Source: a virus. Taken from it: a stretch of DNA of 27,932 nucleotides. Both the position numbers and the translations under genes were made by a program. Within the stretch, counting starts at the first letter, position 1. Each line of letters opens with the position of its first letter. Of this stretch, positions 5,042-11,309 are shown piece by piece. The DNA lies in IMG/VR virus record IMGVR_UViG_3300040960_001799, positions 1 through 27,932 of that record; one strand, 5' to 3'. Below the pieces are notes generated by a model. That model saw only the letters and a list, made by a program, of their open reading frames with translations, ran no database searches and was not told the origin of the DNA.

Positions 5042-5343
5042 ACTCAAAAGTCGAAGATCTAATGCATCAGATCACAAGCACAAAAAAGGCCATCAAGATG
5101 CTTGATTTCCAGCTTGAAGGATTGATGAACACTCTTGACGAATACCGGGCAAACGGTTTGCTTGATGACTATGAAGGCGAAGATGGCACCTTCTACATCA
5201 ATCGCAGTCGCCTTGTCCCGGTGACACGCAGCAGCTGGGCTTACACCAAGGCCGTCAAGCAGCTGCAGGAGCAAGAGCAGGTAAGCGGCGCTGCAACGCG
5301 CAAGCAGACCACATACCTGCGCATTGATCTTCCAAAGCAATGA
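5038..5343 (+). CDS. Hypothetical protein with N-terminal coiled coil
   Basis: A 101-residue protein from ATG 5038, preceded by AAGGAG at a good distance. Residues about 3-38 (KVEDLMHQITSTKKAIKMLD and on to LNEY-like heptads) suggest a coiled coil; then an acidic loop (LDDYEGEDGTFYINRSRLVP) and a C-terminal helical part (AYTKAVKQLQEQEQ) before a short strand end (TTYLRIDLPKQ). It overlaps rusA by ATGA. Function unknown; its position suggests a part in recombination or replication. Confidence 0.7.
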   Translation: MNSKVEDLMHQITSTKKAIKMLDFQLEGLMNTLDEYRANGLLDDYEGEDGTFYINRSRLVPVTRSSWAYTKAVKQLQEQEQVSGAATRKQTTYLRIDLPKQ

Positions 5344-5783
5344 GCCTTGCCTATTCCTTCACGGTGTGGGGTACAGCTGCACCGCAGGGCAGCAAGCGAT
5401 TGCTCGGCAAGGTGATGGTGGAATCATCCAAGCGTGTCCACCCTTGGCGCAGCGATGTCCGCATGGCTGCCATAGAGAACAAGCCTGCAATCTGGGCAAT
5501 GAATGTTCCCATGGATGTTCTGATCCGCTTTTGGTTCCCTAGGCCTGCCAGCCATTACGGGTCCAGAGCAGGCATCAGCTACCTGAAGGCCAGCGCACCA
5601 GATGAGCCAGTTAGCGCAAGGATCGGCGACATCGACAAGCTCAGCCGAGCCATCCTTGATGCCCTGACAGGTGTTGCATACCTCGACGATCGTCAGGTGA
5701 TTGGTCTGAACTCAAGCAAGGGGTATCTGATCGGCCGCGACTGCGCGCCTTACACACACATCGCAATCACGCCTCATGCCTGA
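5340..5783 (+). CDS. rusA: RusA-type Holliday junction resolvase
   Basis: A 147-residue protein. RusA enzymes are dimeric, metal-dependent endonucleases that cut four-way DNA junctions during phage recombination and before packaging. Seen here: the N-terminal strand and PQGSKR turn, the catalytic GDIDKLSRAILDAL (Asp97, Asp99, Lys100, Asp107) and YLDDRQV (Asp116/Asp117), which match the conserved acidic residues of the family. The length is a little above that of E. coli RusA (about 120). The start overlaps the previous stop as ATGA, and the end overlaps the annealing protein gene by 8 bases. The assignment is strong. Confidence 0.92.
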   Translation: MSLAYSFTVWGTAAPQGSKRLLGKVMVESSKRVHPWRSDVRMAAIENKPAIWAMNVPMDVLIRFWFPRPASHYGSRAGISYLKASAPDEPVSARIGDIDKLSRAILDALTGVAYLDDRQVIGLNSSKGYLIGRDCAPYTHIAITPHA

Positions 5784-6477
5784 AACCAACAATCTCAACA
5801 TCCCCAACCTGGCGGGTGTCATCACAAAGGCCGACGTTGACACCAAGGGCACCGGCTCCTATGCCGCGTCCTACGTCAATTGGGCGAAGGTGGCGCATCT
5901 GCTCCACGAGCACGCTCCTGGCTGGGACTTCCACCTAAGGCCGGCACTTGACGGCAACCTGTTGCACCAGGCTCCTGATGGCACGGCCTTTGTGGTTGGT
6001 GAGTTCATCGGGCCAGAAGACGAACGGCTAGCCAGTTTTCCGTTCCCTTGCATGGACCATCGGAACAATCCGATCCAGTTCGACAAGGTGAGCGCTCGAA
6101 TACTGACCGACACACACCGCCGAGCGATGTGCGCCTGCGCTGCCTTCAGCTTTGGCCTGGCCTATGAACTCTGGGCTAAGGATCCGGTAGAGGATCCGCA
6201 CCGCGAGGAACCAGCATCCAAGGCCGAAGCAAAGCCAGCACCTAAGGCCGCGGCCAAGCCGTCCAAAGAGCCCCAGCAGCAGGCCCAAGGCCAGCCGATC
6301 ACAGAAGACGAACGCCAGCTATGCGTTCAGCTTTTAAAGGATCTCAATCCTGAGCAGCGCAATCAGCTGATCGTCGCATTCAAAGAGCGATTCAGCCTTG
6401 CTGCCGACGCTCTGATCACTCAACACATCACCACCACCGAACATCGTGACTTCATCCAGCAGCAGCTCACCGCGTGA
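5776..6477 (+). CDS. Single-strand annealing protein, DUF1071 (Sak3-type)
   Basis: A 233-residue protein. Residues about 28-138 fit the DUF1071 family of phage recombination proteins: SYVNWAKVAHLLHEHAPGW, a central strand pair around GTAFVVGEFI, the conserved FPFPCMDHRNNPI, and SARILTDTHRRAMCACAAFSFGLAY. Such proteins coat and anneal complementary single strands in phage recombination. A low-complexity Ala/Lys/Pro linker (about 145-172) leads to a C-terminal helical domain (TEDERQLCVQLLKDLNPEQR and on), which may bind a partner. RusA precedes it and an SSB gene follows two genes later. The family match is by eye and good in the core; the C-terminal domain is not identified. Confidence 0.8.
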   Translation: MPETNNLNIPNLAGVITKADVDTKGTGSYAASYVNWAKVAHLLHEHAPGWDFHLRPALDGNLLHQAPDGTAFVVGEFIGPEDERLASFPFPCMDHRNNPIQFDKVSARILTDTHRRAMCACAAFSFGLAYELWAKDPVEDPHREEPASKAEAKPAPKAAAKPSKEPQQQAQGQPITEDERQLCVQLLKDLNPEQRNQLIVAFKERFSLAADALITQHITTTEHRDFIQQQLTA

Positions 6478-6676
6478 TCAACTCTTTCGCGCAGCCGGTG
6501 CCATCAGGTCTTATCTCAACGAGGAGAAATCTGACGAAATGTTTTTCCGGCACCGCTACGTGGCGTGGGCCTATGAGCAGCAACGCCATGCTCAGCTCAG
6601 GATTGCGCTGGACATCATCGAAAGATGCTGCCATGGCTCAAGCGTCAACACGCCGAAAAATTATGAGTCAACCTGA
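6446..6676 (+). CDS. Hypothetical small protein, start uncertain
   Basis: A 76-residue frame from GTG 6446, overlapping the 3' end of the annealing protein gene by 32 bases. The first residues (SSSSSSPR) are out-of-frame reading of that overlap and may not be real; from DQLFRAAGAIRSYLNEEKSD onward the sequence looks like a coding helix bundle (VAWAYEQQRHAQLRIALDII). A GAGGAG motif lies about 12 bases before ATG 6539, which would give a 45-residue product. It overlaps the next gene by 14 bases. Function unknown. Confidence 0.5.
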   Translation: MTSSSSSSPRDQLFRAAGAIRSYLNEEKSDEMFFRHRYVAWAYEQQRHAQLRIALDIIERCCHGSSVNTPKNYEST

Positions 6677-6854
6677 TACTCAAAGGTTGCGCGAATACCG
6701 CAAACGCGCTGATCTAAAGAGGTGCCGCAATCAAGTGCAGGCCAGGCTACCGCCTGAGCTTGCTGATCGGTTCCGCCAGTACATGCGAACCAAAGGCCTC
6801 AACAAGAATCAGGCCCTTCTCTCAATCGTCTCCGCTTTCTTGAACCAATGCTGA
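6663..6854 (+). CDS. Ribbon-helix-helix-like small protein
   Basis: A 63-residue protein from ATG 6663. The N-terminus is basic (RLREYRKRADLKRCRNQ); then QVQARLPPELADRFRQYMRT and KGLNKNQALLSIVSAFL follow the strand-helix-turn-helix plan of ribbon-helix-helix proteins. It differs in sequence from the regulator at 2270-2437. It overlaps the SSB gene by 7 bases, so the two are probably made together. It may regulate the early operon or bind DNA in recombination; which cannot be told. Confidence 0.65.
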   Translation: MSQPDTQRLREYRKRADLKRCRNQVQARLPPELADRFRQYMRTKGLNKNQALLSIVSAFLNQC

Positions 6855-7192
6855 ACATCACCGCCTCCGGCAACCTCGCAGCCGATCCGCGAAACAACAC
6901 CGCAGGATCGACAGAAGTGACCAACTTCACCTTGCTGGTCAACAAGAAGATTAAGGACGAAGAATATGTGACGGCAATCGATTGCGCCGTGTGGGGGGCA
7001 CGCGCTGCTGTGGCCGCGCAGTACCTCAGCAAGGGCTGCCAGATCACAGTGGCAGGCGATGCCCACGCCGAAACTTATGAACGAAAAGACGGCTCAACAG
7101 CCTGCAAGCTGGTGCTGAGGGTCTCTAATTTCACCTTGCCACCACGCCCAGCGCAGCAGCCTGATCCGTCTGCCGCTGAAATGCCCTTCTGA
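6848..7192 (+). CDS. ssb: Single-stranded DNA-binding protein (SSB)
   Basis: A 114-residue OB-fold protein. The sequence follows bacterial SSB: LNITASGNLAADPRNNTAGS, TEVTNFTLLVNKK, AIDCAVWGARAAVAAQYLSKG and QITVAGDAHAETYERKDGS, then a short tail. The DNA-binding core is complete, while the linker is only about 15 residues and the tip reads AAEMPF, a reduced form of the usual acidic DDDIPF. SSB protects single strands and recruits partners through that tip. It closes the early recombination cluster and is followed by a terminator. It is shorter than E. coli SSB (178 residues), as phage versions often are. Confidence 0.88.
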   Translation: MLNITASGNLAADPRNNTAGSTEVTNFTLLVNKKIKDEEYVTAIDCAVWGARAAVAAQYLSKGCQITVAGDAHAETYERKDGSTACKLVLRVSNFTLPPRPAQQPDPSAAEMPF

Positions 7193-7198
7193 TCACAC

Positions 7199-7220
7199 GG
7201 CCCTTCGGGGCCTTTCTTTT
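7199..7220 (+). terminator. Intrinsic terminator after ssb
   Basis: GGCCC (7199-7203), loop TTCG and GGGCC (7208-7212) are followed by TTTCTTTT (7213-7220). The UUCG-type loop on a GC stem with a T-tract is a good rho-independent terminator. It separates the recombination cluster from the sigma factor gene 22 bases downstream, which may therefore depend on read-through or its own promoter. Confidence 0.8.
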
Positions 7221-7241
7221 GCCTTCTCACACCTTAAAGCC

Positions 7242-8162
7242 ATGGATTCCATCCACCACTATCTGACCGAGATTGCACGCCATCCTCTGCTGACTCCTGC
7301 CGAAGAGATCCAATACAGCCGACAGATCCAGAGGATGCTCGATCTGCAAGCTCAAGACATCGATCCGTCTGACTACACGCGGGAGCAGAAGATGATCATC
7401 CGCCGCGGCCAACGAGCCAAGGAGCGCATGATCACTCGCAACCTGCGCTTGGTGGTCACGATCGCGAAAAAGTACACGCGGCGCTGCTCATCGCTTGAAA
7501 TGTTGGATCTAGTGCAGTTTGGCAACATAGGTTTAGACCGTGCCACTGAACTTTTCGATCCATCGCGAGGCTATAAGTTTTCGACTTATGCCTACTGGTG
7601 GATCCGCCAATCGATCAGCCGTGGCCTGCAGGATTGCGATCGGATGATCAGGTTGCCCATCCACAGGCAGGAAAAGATTGTGAAGCTGCGCACCTTCATG
7701 ACGCGTCACCAGCAAACGACCGGCAGAGAGCCAACGCTTGCAGAATGCGCGGCCGAGCTGGAAATCGAATCTGATGATGTGATGTTGTCGCTTGTGATGG
7801 CCAGAGATGTCACGAGTCTCGACAACCATGCCTCAAACGACATTCAGAAGGATCGACTTATTGATCTGATCCCAGACGAGAAAACACTATATGAAGACGA
7901 CGATCTCACCTTTGAGCGTGACATGCTCGCAGATGCTCTCAACAGCCTGGACGAAGAAGATCGGTATTTGGTCTGCAGTTACAACGGCCTGCCCGGATAC
8001 AAGAAAGCCAGCCTTTCAGCGCTCGGCAATGAAGTTGGCATTAGCCGCGAAGGTATCAGGCAACGGATACAACGATCCATGATGCGCATCAACAGGCACA
8101 TCCGCCAGCAGTGCCAAAATGAAGGCAGGCGGCTAGCCACTAATGCGGGTTCGAGTAATTAG
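7242..8162 (+). CDS. RNA polymerase sigma factor, sigma-70 family (cyanobacterial group 2-like)
   Basis: A 306-residue sigma factor without region 1.1. Region 1.2 is at about 3-30 (SIHHYLTEIARHPLLTPAEE), region 2 at 66-139 with RNLRLVVTIAKKYTRR, RGYKFSTYAYWWIRQSISRG and MIRLPIHRQEK, region 3 at 141-195, region 4 at 228-290 with a helix-turn-helix (SLSALGNEVGISREGIRQR). It should bind host core RNA polymerase and direct it to -10/-35 promoters. The -35 contacts (Arg269, Glu270, Arg273, Gln274) are kept. Odd points: the usual core-binding IQEG reads VQFG (Phe93 in place of Glu), and residues after Gln274 differ from the norm. It is preceded by a terminator and no clear promoter. Its style suggests descent from a host gene. 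A phage transcription switch is an inference. Confidence 0.9.
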   Translation: MDSIHHYLTEIARHPLLTPAEEIQYSRQIQRMLDLQAQDIDPSDYTREQKMIIRRGQRAKERMITRNLRLVVTIAKKYTRRCSSLEMLDLVQFGNIGLDRATELFDPSRGYKFSTYAYWWIRQSISRGLQDCDRMIRLPIHRQEKIVKLRTFMTRHQQTTGREPTLAECAAELEIESDDVMLSLVMARDVTSLDNHASNDIQKDRLIDLIPDEKTLYEDDDLTFERDMLADALNSLDEEDRYLVCSYNGLPGYKKASLSALGNEVGISREGIRQRIQRSMMRINRHIRQQCQNEGRRLATNAGSSN

Positions 8163-8310
8163 CAGAATCGATCGCGATGGCGGCTTCATTGAGACGCTCG
8201 AACCTGAGCAGGGCGAGTTGTTTTATCGAAGCTGCCTAGCCGGAATCTGCCGCTACAGCTCCGATTTGTGGCAGGCCGAAATCTACCTCAACCAAATGCT
8301 CAAGCCCTGA
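8143..8310 (+). CDS. Small hypothetical protein after the sigma factor
   Basis: A 55-residue protein from ATG 8143, overlapping the last 20 bases of the sigma gene. It reads as a strand-rich start (MRVRVISRIDRDGGFIETLE) and a helical end (FYRSCLAGICRYSSDLWQAE then IYLNQMLKP), with two cysteines. No family is recognised. The overlap with the sigma gene makes co-translation likely; a sigma-modulating role is possible from position but there is no sequence evidence for it. Confidence 0.6.
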   Translation: MRVRVISRIDRDGGFIETLEPEQGELFYRSCLAGICRYSSDLWQAEIYLNQMLKP

Positions 8311-8311
8311 G

Positions 8312-8653
8312 ATGGTCAAACGCGATGCCCTGCGCCTTCCAGGCGGCATGTCAATCGAAACCGGCCCCGATTGGGATGGTCGCTATTGGATCGGCTACCG
8401 CAAGGGCTGCAGCCTTTTTTTTCGTGACGTGAAGGTGCTGCGCAAGTGGCTTGGCCTGCCGTTGGGCACACCAAGTCGCCAAGCCTTTGATAGCTGGGTC
8501 GAAAGCGTGCAAGCTTCAGACGCTGAACGCCAAGCCAAGAAGCAAAAACCTGAACAGGGCCTATCGCCTGAGCACATCGCCACCGGATTTGGGCCTGAAG
8601 TTCACGGCCTCGATGAATCTGATCCAAATCACCAGACGCGCACCATAATTTGA
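8312..8653 (+). CDS. Hypothetical protein
   Basis: A 113-residue protein from ATG 8312, one base after the previous stop. The first half looks like a small beta-rich domain with aromatic residues (GPDWDGRYWIGYRKGCSLFF) followed by a helix (DVKVLRKWLGLPLGTPSRQA); the second half is polar and probably disordered (AERQAKKQKPEQGLSPEHIA). The next gene starts within its stop (TGATG). Function unknown. Confidence 0.6.
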   Translation: MVKRDALRLPGGMSIETGPDWDGRYWIGYRKGCSLFFRDVKVLRKWLGLPLGTPSRQAFDSWVESVQASDAERQAKKQKPEQGLSPEHIATGFGPEVHGLDESDPNHQTRTII

Positions 8654-8937
8654 TGCCGGCCATCACAGCCATGAAATCTTTTGAACTCGACCAAAAACGC
8701 GCAGACATGATGGAGGCGCTTTACCAGAAAAGCGGCCGCACCTGCAACACTTACACGGGCCTATGGGAGGAGTTTTGCCGAGACATCGCCGCCAACTTCC
8801 GCGACACTTCCTACCCTGATCTGCTGAATCGCGCAGTCAAGGCGATGGACGCCACTGAGTCTGTGATGACGCAAAAACAGGCGCAGCAGGCCATAGAGGT
8901 CTGCCGTCAGAAGTTGCTGGGTAACAAGTGGCGCTAA
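8653..8937 (+). CDS. Hypothetical helical protein, last gene of the rightward operon
   Basis: A 94-residue protein from ATG 8653 (or ATG 8671 at MKSFELDQ). It is mainly helical and charged (ELDQKRADMMEALYQKSGRT, DLLNRAVKAMDATES, AQQAIEVCRQKLLG). Its TAA stop overlaps the stop of the convergent HNH gene within four bases, and no terminator lies between them. Function unknown. Confidence 0.65.
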   Translation: MPAITAMKSFELDQKRADMMEALYQKSGRTCNTYTGLWEEFCRDIAANFRDTSYPDLLNRAVKAMDATESVMTQKQAQQAIEVCRQKLLGNKWR

Positions 8938-9230
8938 GCCATCCATTGCCGGATTGCCCACTCGCCAATCGTTGAGCTGAAGGCCTGCTGCCGATACCAC
9001 TCAAGCCAAGGGCTGTGCCCTTTTGAGGCGTTGCACTTCATGCAACAGGCCACCAGATTGCTCGGCACCGTAGGGCCGCCTCGTGCTTTGGGCACTATGT
9101 GATCGATGGTTGGCTTGCATCCCAGCTCTTCGTTGCAATACGCACACCGATGATCCCAGGCCAGCAGAATCTGGTCGCGGGCTGATCTCCTTGTGACCAG
9201 CCACGTGCCTTCAATCCTGTGGTGTCCCAT
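8934..9230 (-). CDS. HNH endonuclease
   Basis: A 98-residue protein of the small HNH family. The zinc cysteines are Cys29/Cys32 (CAYC) and Cys63/Cys66 (CCMKC); the catalytic core reads TIDHIVPKARGG (Asp43, His44) followed by NLVACC and CNASKGH (Asn67, Lys70). A ribosome site AAGGA precedes the ATG. Small HNH proteins of phages often nick DNA with the terminase during packaging, or are mobile homing nucleases. This one lies beside the lysis genes and no terminase is in view, so its role here is open. It overlaps the gene before it by 20 bases. Confidence 0.88.
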   Translation of the reverse strand: MGHHRIEGTWLVTRRSARDQILLAWDHRCAYCNEELGCKPTIDHIVPKARGGPTVPSNLVACCMKCNASKGHSPWLEWYRQQAFSSTIGEWAIRQWMA

Positions 9231-9396
9231 GAATGTCCTTAGGCACCGGGACGCAGTTCACCTCAACGTCGATGATGTCCTCATCGGATCGGATATGCTC
9301 AGCGATCTGGCTGTAAACATCGCCAGCGATCAGCTGAGCCTCGGTATCTGATTGGATAAACAGCTTGCAATGCACCTCAAGGAAGTAGCCCGCCAT
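9211..9396 (-). CDS. Small hypothetical protein
   Basis: A 61-residue protein from ATG 9396. It looks like a mixed strand/helix fold: YFLEVHCKLFIQSDTEAQLI, a helix (AGDVYSQIAEHIRSD) and a strand (IIDVEVNCVPVP). No membrane segment or motif is seen. It sits between the endolysin and HNH genes in the same direction and overlaps the HNH start by 20 bases. Family not recognised. Confidence 0.6.
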   Translation of the reverse strand: MAGYFLEVHCKLFIQSDTEAQLIAGDVYSQIAEHIRSDEDIIDVEVNCVPVPKDIHGTPQD

Positions 9397-9440
9397 GGCG
9401 CTGTGCCGCTAAGCGACTGTAGCCGCCGCAACCTTTAAGC

Positions 9441-10517
9441 TCAGTAATCCCAGCGGATCTTGGCCCTGGTATTTCGAATGCCAAGATGCACAAAGCCCTT
9501 TTTGGCGCCATAGCCAATCGAATACGGCCAATTTTTGTCGCACCAAGCCTGCACCAAATGCAGGTCAGCATCAGCGATGCAAAAATCAACAGCGCCGCAT
9601 CCAAAATTGAACAGGTGCTCACTGTTGGTGGCTCCGCCAACCGCACGGTTGACGGCCTCTGGCCGATAGCCGGAAACGATCACCACTGGTTTGCCGCCAA
9701 ACTGCACCCGCACACGCTCCAAGAATGCAGCCAGCTCAGCTGCGATGTCCAGTTGATCCTGACGGTCAAACCGCCTGGCTTCTTGGTCAAGGGCGAACTC
9801 ACCTAAGCGAATATGCGGTGTCAGCCGTGCGCTGAAAGAGCTCTCAGGGCGCAGCTTGGCCGGCTCTTGCTGGATCTGTGGGTGTTGGCCCCATAGCTTG
9901 CCTTCGGCCTTGCGGCGCCTTAACAGGCCAGCCTCAACGATGGTGCCGGGGTTGCGATATAGCTCAAACACTGCAGGCACATCGCCCCAGTTACGCTCGT
10001 GCAGGCAAAGGCTGATTGTCTCAAATCCTGCAGCGCCATAGAAGCCGGCCCCGAGGTTGTAGGCAAAACTGACCAACGCGCTGCGCTGGTTGTCGTCCAT
10101 CGCCCGCCAATGCGGCACCGTGGTGCGCAGCTTCTCTGCAATACGATCAACCTCAAGCCTCAGCAGAACGTCGGCCTCAATCACGTTGATCAGATCGCCA
10201 CGCTTGACTGCTTGCCCGTTGCTGTAGCGCGTCGTGCCATATCCAATGGTCCAAGGTTCGTCACCGCTGAGCTGGTCGGGGTAGGAGCTGAGGTGACAAC
10301 CCTCGAACTCCTTAATCAGAGCGATGGCGGCGGCCAGATCGGTTTGCTTGCCGTCTTGGCTCCAAGTCGCGAACCATTCGCGGCTTCTGCGCATCGCGAC
10401 GGCGTAGCCGTTCTTTTCTAGGTCTTTCTCCAGCTGCTGAACCGCGGCCGCCTGGTGCGGCAGGCCCTTGAAATACCTGAAGAGCTGCTGCAACGAAATT
10501 GGCGCCTCGTTGGCCAT
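9441..10517 (-). CDS. Two-domain endolysin: GH24 lysozyme plus M15 peptidase
   Basis: A 358-residue endolysin. Residues about 62-215 are a T4-type lysozyme (GH24): IKEFEGCHLSSYPD with catalytic Glu72 and Asp81, then WTIGYGTT with Thr90, and NQRSALVSFAYNLGAGFY later. Residues about 240-358 are a Peptidase_M15_3-like domain: VVIVSGYRPEAVNRAVGG, then SEHLFNFGCGAVDF (His301, Asp311) and GFVHLGIRN (His344) as zinc ligands. The first cuts glycan strands, the second peptide cross-links of peptidoglycan. The first 60 residues are helical and of unknown role. There is no signal peptide, so a holin is needed for release, and two small membrane proteins lie directly upstream. Start ATG 10517 follows AAGG. 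Both domain calls are well supported. Confidence 0.9.
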   Translation of the reverse strand: MANEAPISLQQLFRYFKGLPHQAAAVQQLEKDLEKNGYAVAMRRSREWFATWSQDGKQTDLAAAIALIKEFEGCHLSSYPDQLSGDEPWTIGYGTTRYSNGQAVKRGDLINVIEADVLLRLEVDRIAEKLRTTVPHWRAMDDNQRSALVSFAYNLGAGFYGAAGFETISLCLHERNWGDVPAVFELYRNPGTIVEAGLLRRRKAEGKLWGQHPQIQQEPAKLRPESSFSARLTPHIRLGEFALDQEARRFDRQDQLDIAAELAAFLERVRVQFGGKPVVIVSGYRPEAVNRAVGGATNSEHLFNFGCGAVDFCIADADLHLVQAWCDKNWPYSIGYGAKKGFVHLGIRNTRAKIRWDY

Positions 10518-10520
10518 GGT

Positions 10521-10667
10521 TCAGCCTTGGCGCTTTGGGAAGGCTGTCTGCAGCACCTTCAACAACAGCTGCACCCAACTGTTCTCTCTGATCGGCAACA
10601 TGCCGATTACTTCAGAGCCAGCAGCGACAGCGACCGCAATGATGGCAAAAGTGGTGGCCTGGTCCAT
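10521..10667 (-). CDS. Small membrane protein, holin candidate
   Basis: A 48-residue protein from ATG 10667, ending three bases before the endolysin ATG. Residues 7-25 (FAIIAVAVAAGSEVIGML) form a single transmembrane segment; the rest (IRENSWVQLLLKVLQTAF, then PKRQG) is amphipathic with a basic end. Small size, one membrane segment, basic C-terminus and position before the endolysin fit a class III holin, which opens the membrane at the time of lysis. No sequence family is recognised, so the call rests on features and position. Confidence 0.65.
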   Translation of the reverse strand: MDQATTFAIIAVAVAAGSEVIGMLPIRENSWVQLLLKVLQTAFPKRQG

Positions 10668-10669
10668 GC

Positions 10670-10921
10670 TCAGCAGGATGGTGGTCTCGCTTCCAACTTA
10701 GAGACGCGCTGCTCAACCGTCGATAATCTCCCGAAAGTCTCTTTGCGATCTTCCTTGATGTCTGAATGCAACTCGCCAAGCGATGTTGCGATGTGCTCGA
10801 CCGCCATGGTGAGCCTGATCACAGCATCGCGGGCTTCATCGGTTCGCTTGCTGTAGCCCATGGCGCCCATTGCGGCCACAGAGATCGAAGCCCCGGCCAC
10901 TGCTGCAAGAACTTCGATCAT
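10670..10921 (-). CDS. Membrane protein with coiled coil, lysis-cassette candidate
   Basis: An 83-residue protein from ATG 10921, two bases before the 48-residue membrane protein gene. Residues 2-23 (EVLAAVAGASISVAAMGAMG) form a transmembrane segment, followed by basic residues (YSKR) and a long helix with heptads (MAVEHIATSLGELHSDIKED, FGRLSTVEQRVSKLEAR), ending in a cysteine. It resembles XhlA-type holin helpers with the order of parts reversed, or an inner-membrane spanin by its general plan. The charge pattern suggests the coiled coil is cytoplasmic, which speaks against a spanin. Probably an antiholin or holin partner, as an inference. Confidence 0.6.
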   Translation of the reverse strand: MIEVLAAVAGASISVAAMGAMGYSKRTDEARDAVIRLTMAVEHIATSLGELHSDIKEDRKETFGRLSTVEQRVSKLEARPPSC

Positions 10922-10946
10922 TGGGCCAACAGGGCACACCGACAGC

Positions 10947-11309
10947 CTAACGGCGGCGCCATCTAAGCAGGCTTTCGTCCCAATTGTAAATTTTCCCGTC
11001 AGTTGGGTAAGCCCTTGGGGCCTCCCACTGGCACGTCTCAGTATTGAGGCTCCAGCTCGGGAAGGGCTGGGGTGCGATAAAGGCGTCTAAGTCCGCATCG
11101 TATTGGTAACCTGCTTCTGCATAATTTTTGCGGAAATTGCCGTTGTAACTTGTTTGGCGCCAAATCGTATCTGCACCAAGCAGTGCTTGGCAGTAAGCGA
11201 TGCCTACAGCTTCGGATTCGTTGCCGTCAGCATCAAGGATGTTGTCGTTATCAACGACAATGACGCGCTCCACAATGTTGTTGGCGTCAAGTTGCGCAAA
11301 GTGTGCCAT
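10947..11309 (-). CDS. MAHFAQLD-type cyanophage tail-associated protein
   Basis: A 120-residue protein. The start MAHFAQLDANNIVERVIVVD, the middle WRQTSYNGNFRKNYAEAGYQ and DAFIAPQPFPSWSL resemble, from memory, a short protein family that is very common in marine cyanophages, encoded near tail fibre genes. Its function is not known; an assembly or fibre-tip role is usually guessed. The start overlaps the stop of the glycine-rich gene (TGATG). It has no membrane segment. It is the last gene of the tail module, before the lysis genes, which argues for a late structural or assembly job. Confidence 0.75.
   Translation of the reverse strand: MAHFAQLDANNIVERVIVVDNDNILDADGNESEAVGIAYCQALLGADTIWRQTSYNGNFRKNYAEAGYQYDADLDAFIAPQPFPSWSLNTETCQWEAPRAYPTDGKIYNWDESLLRWRRR

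Noticed and set aside
6474-6662. Frame from GTG 6474 leading into the small ribbon-helix-helix gene
   Set aside because: The first 63 codons show no protein character and overlap a better frame; the ATG at 6663 fits the domain start.
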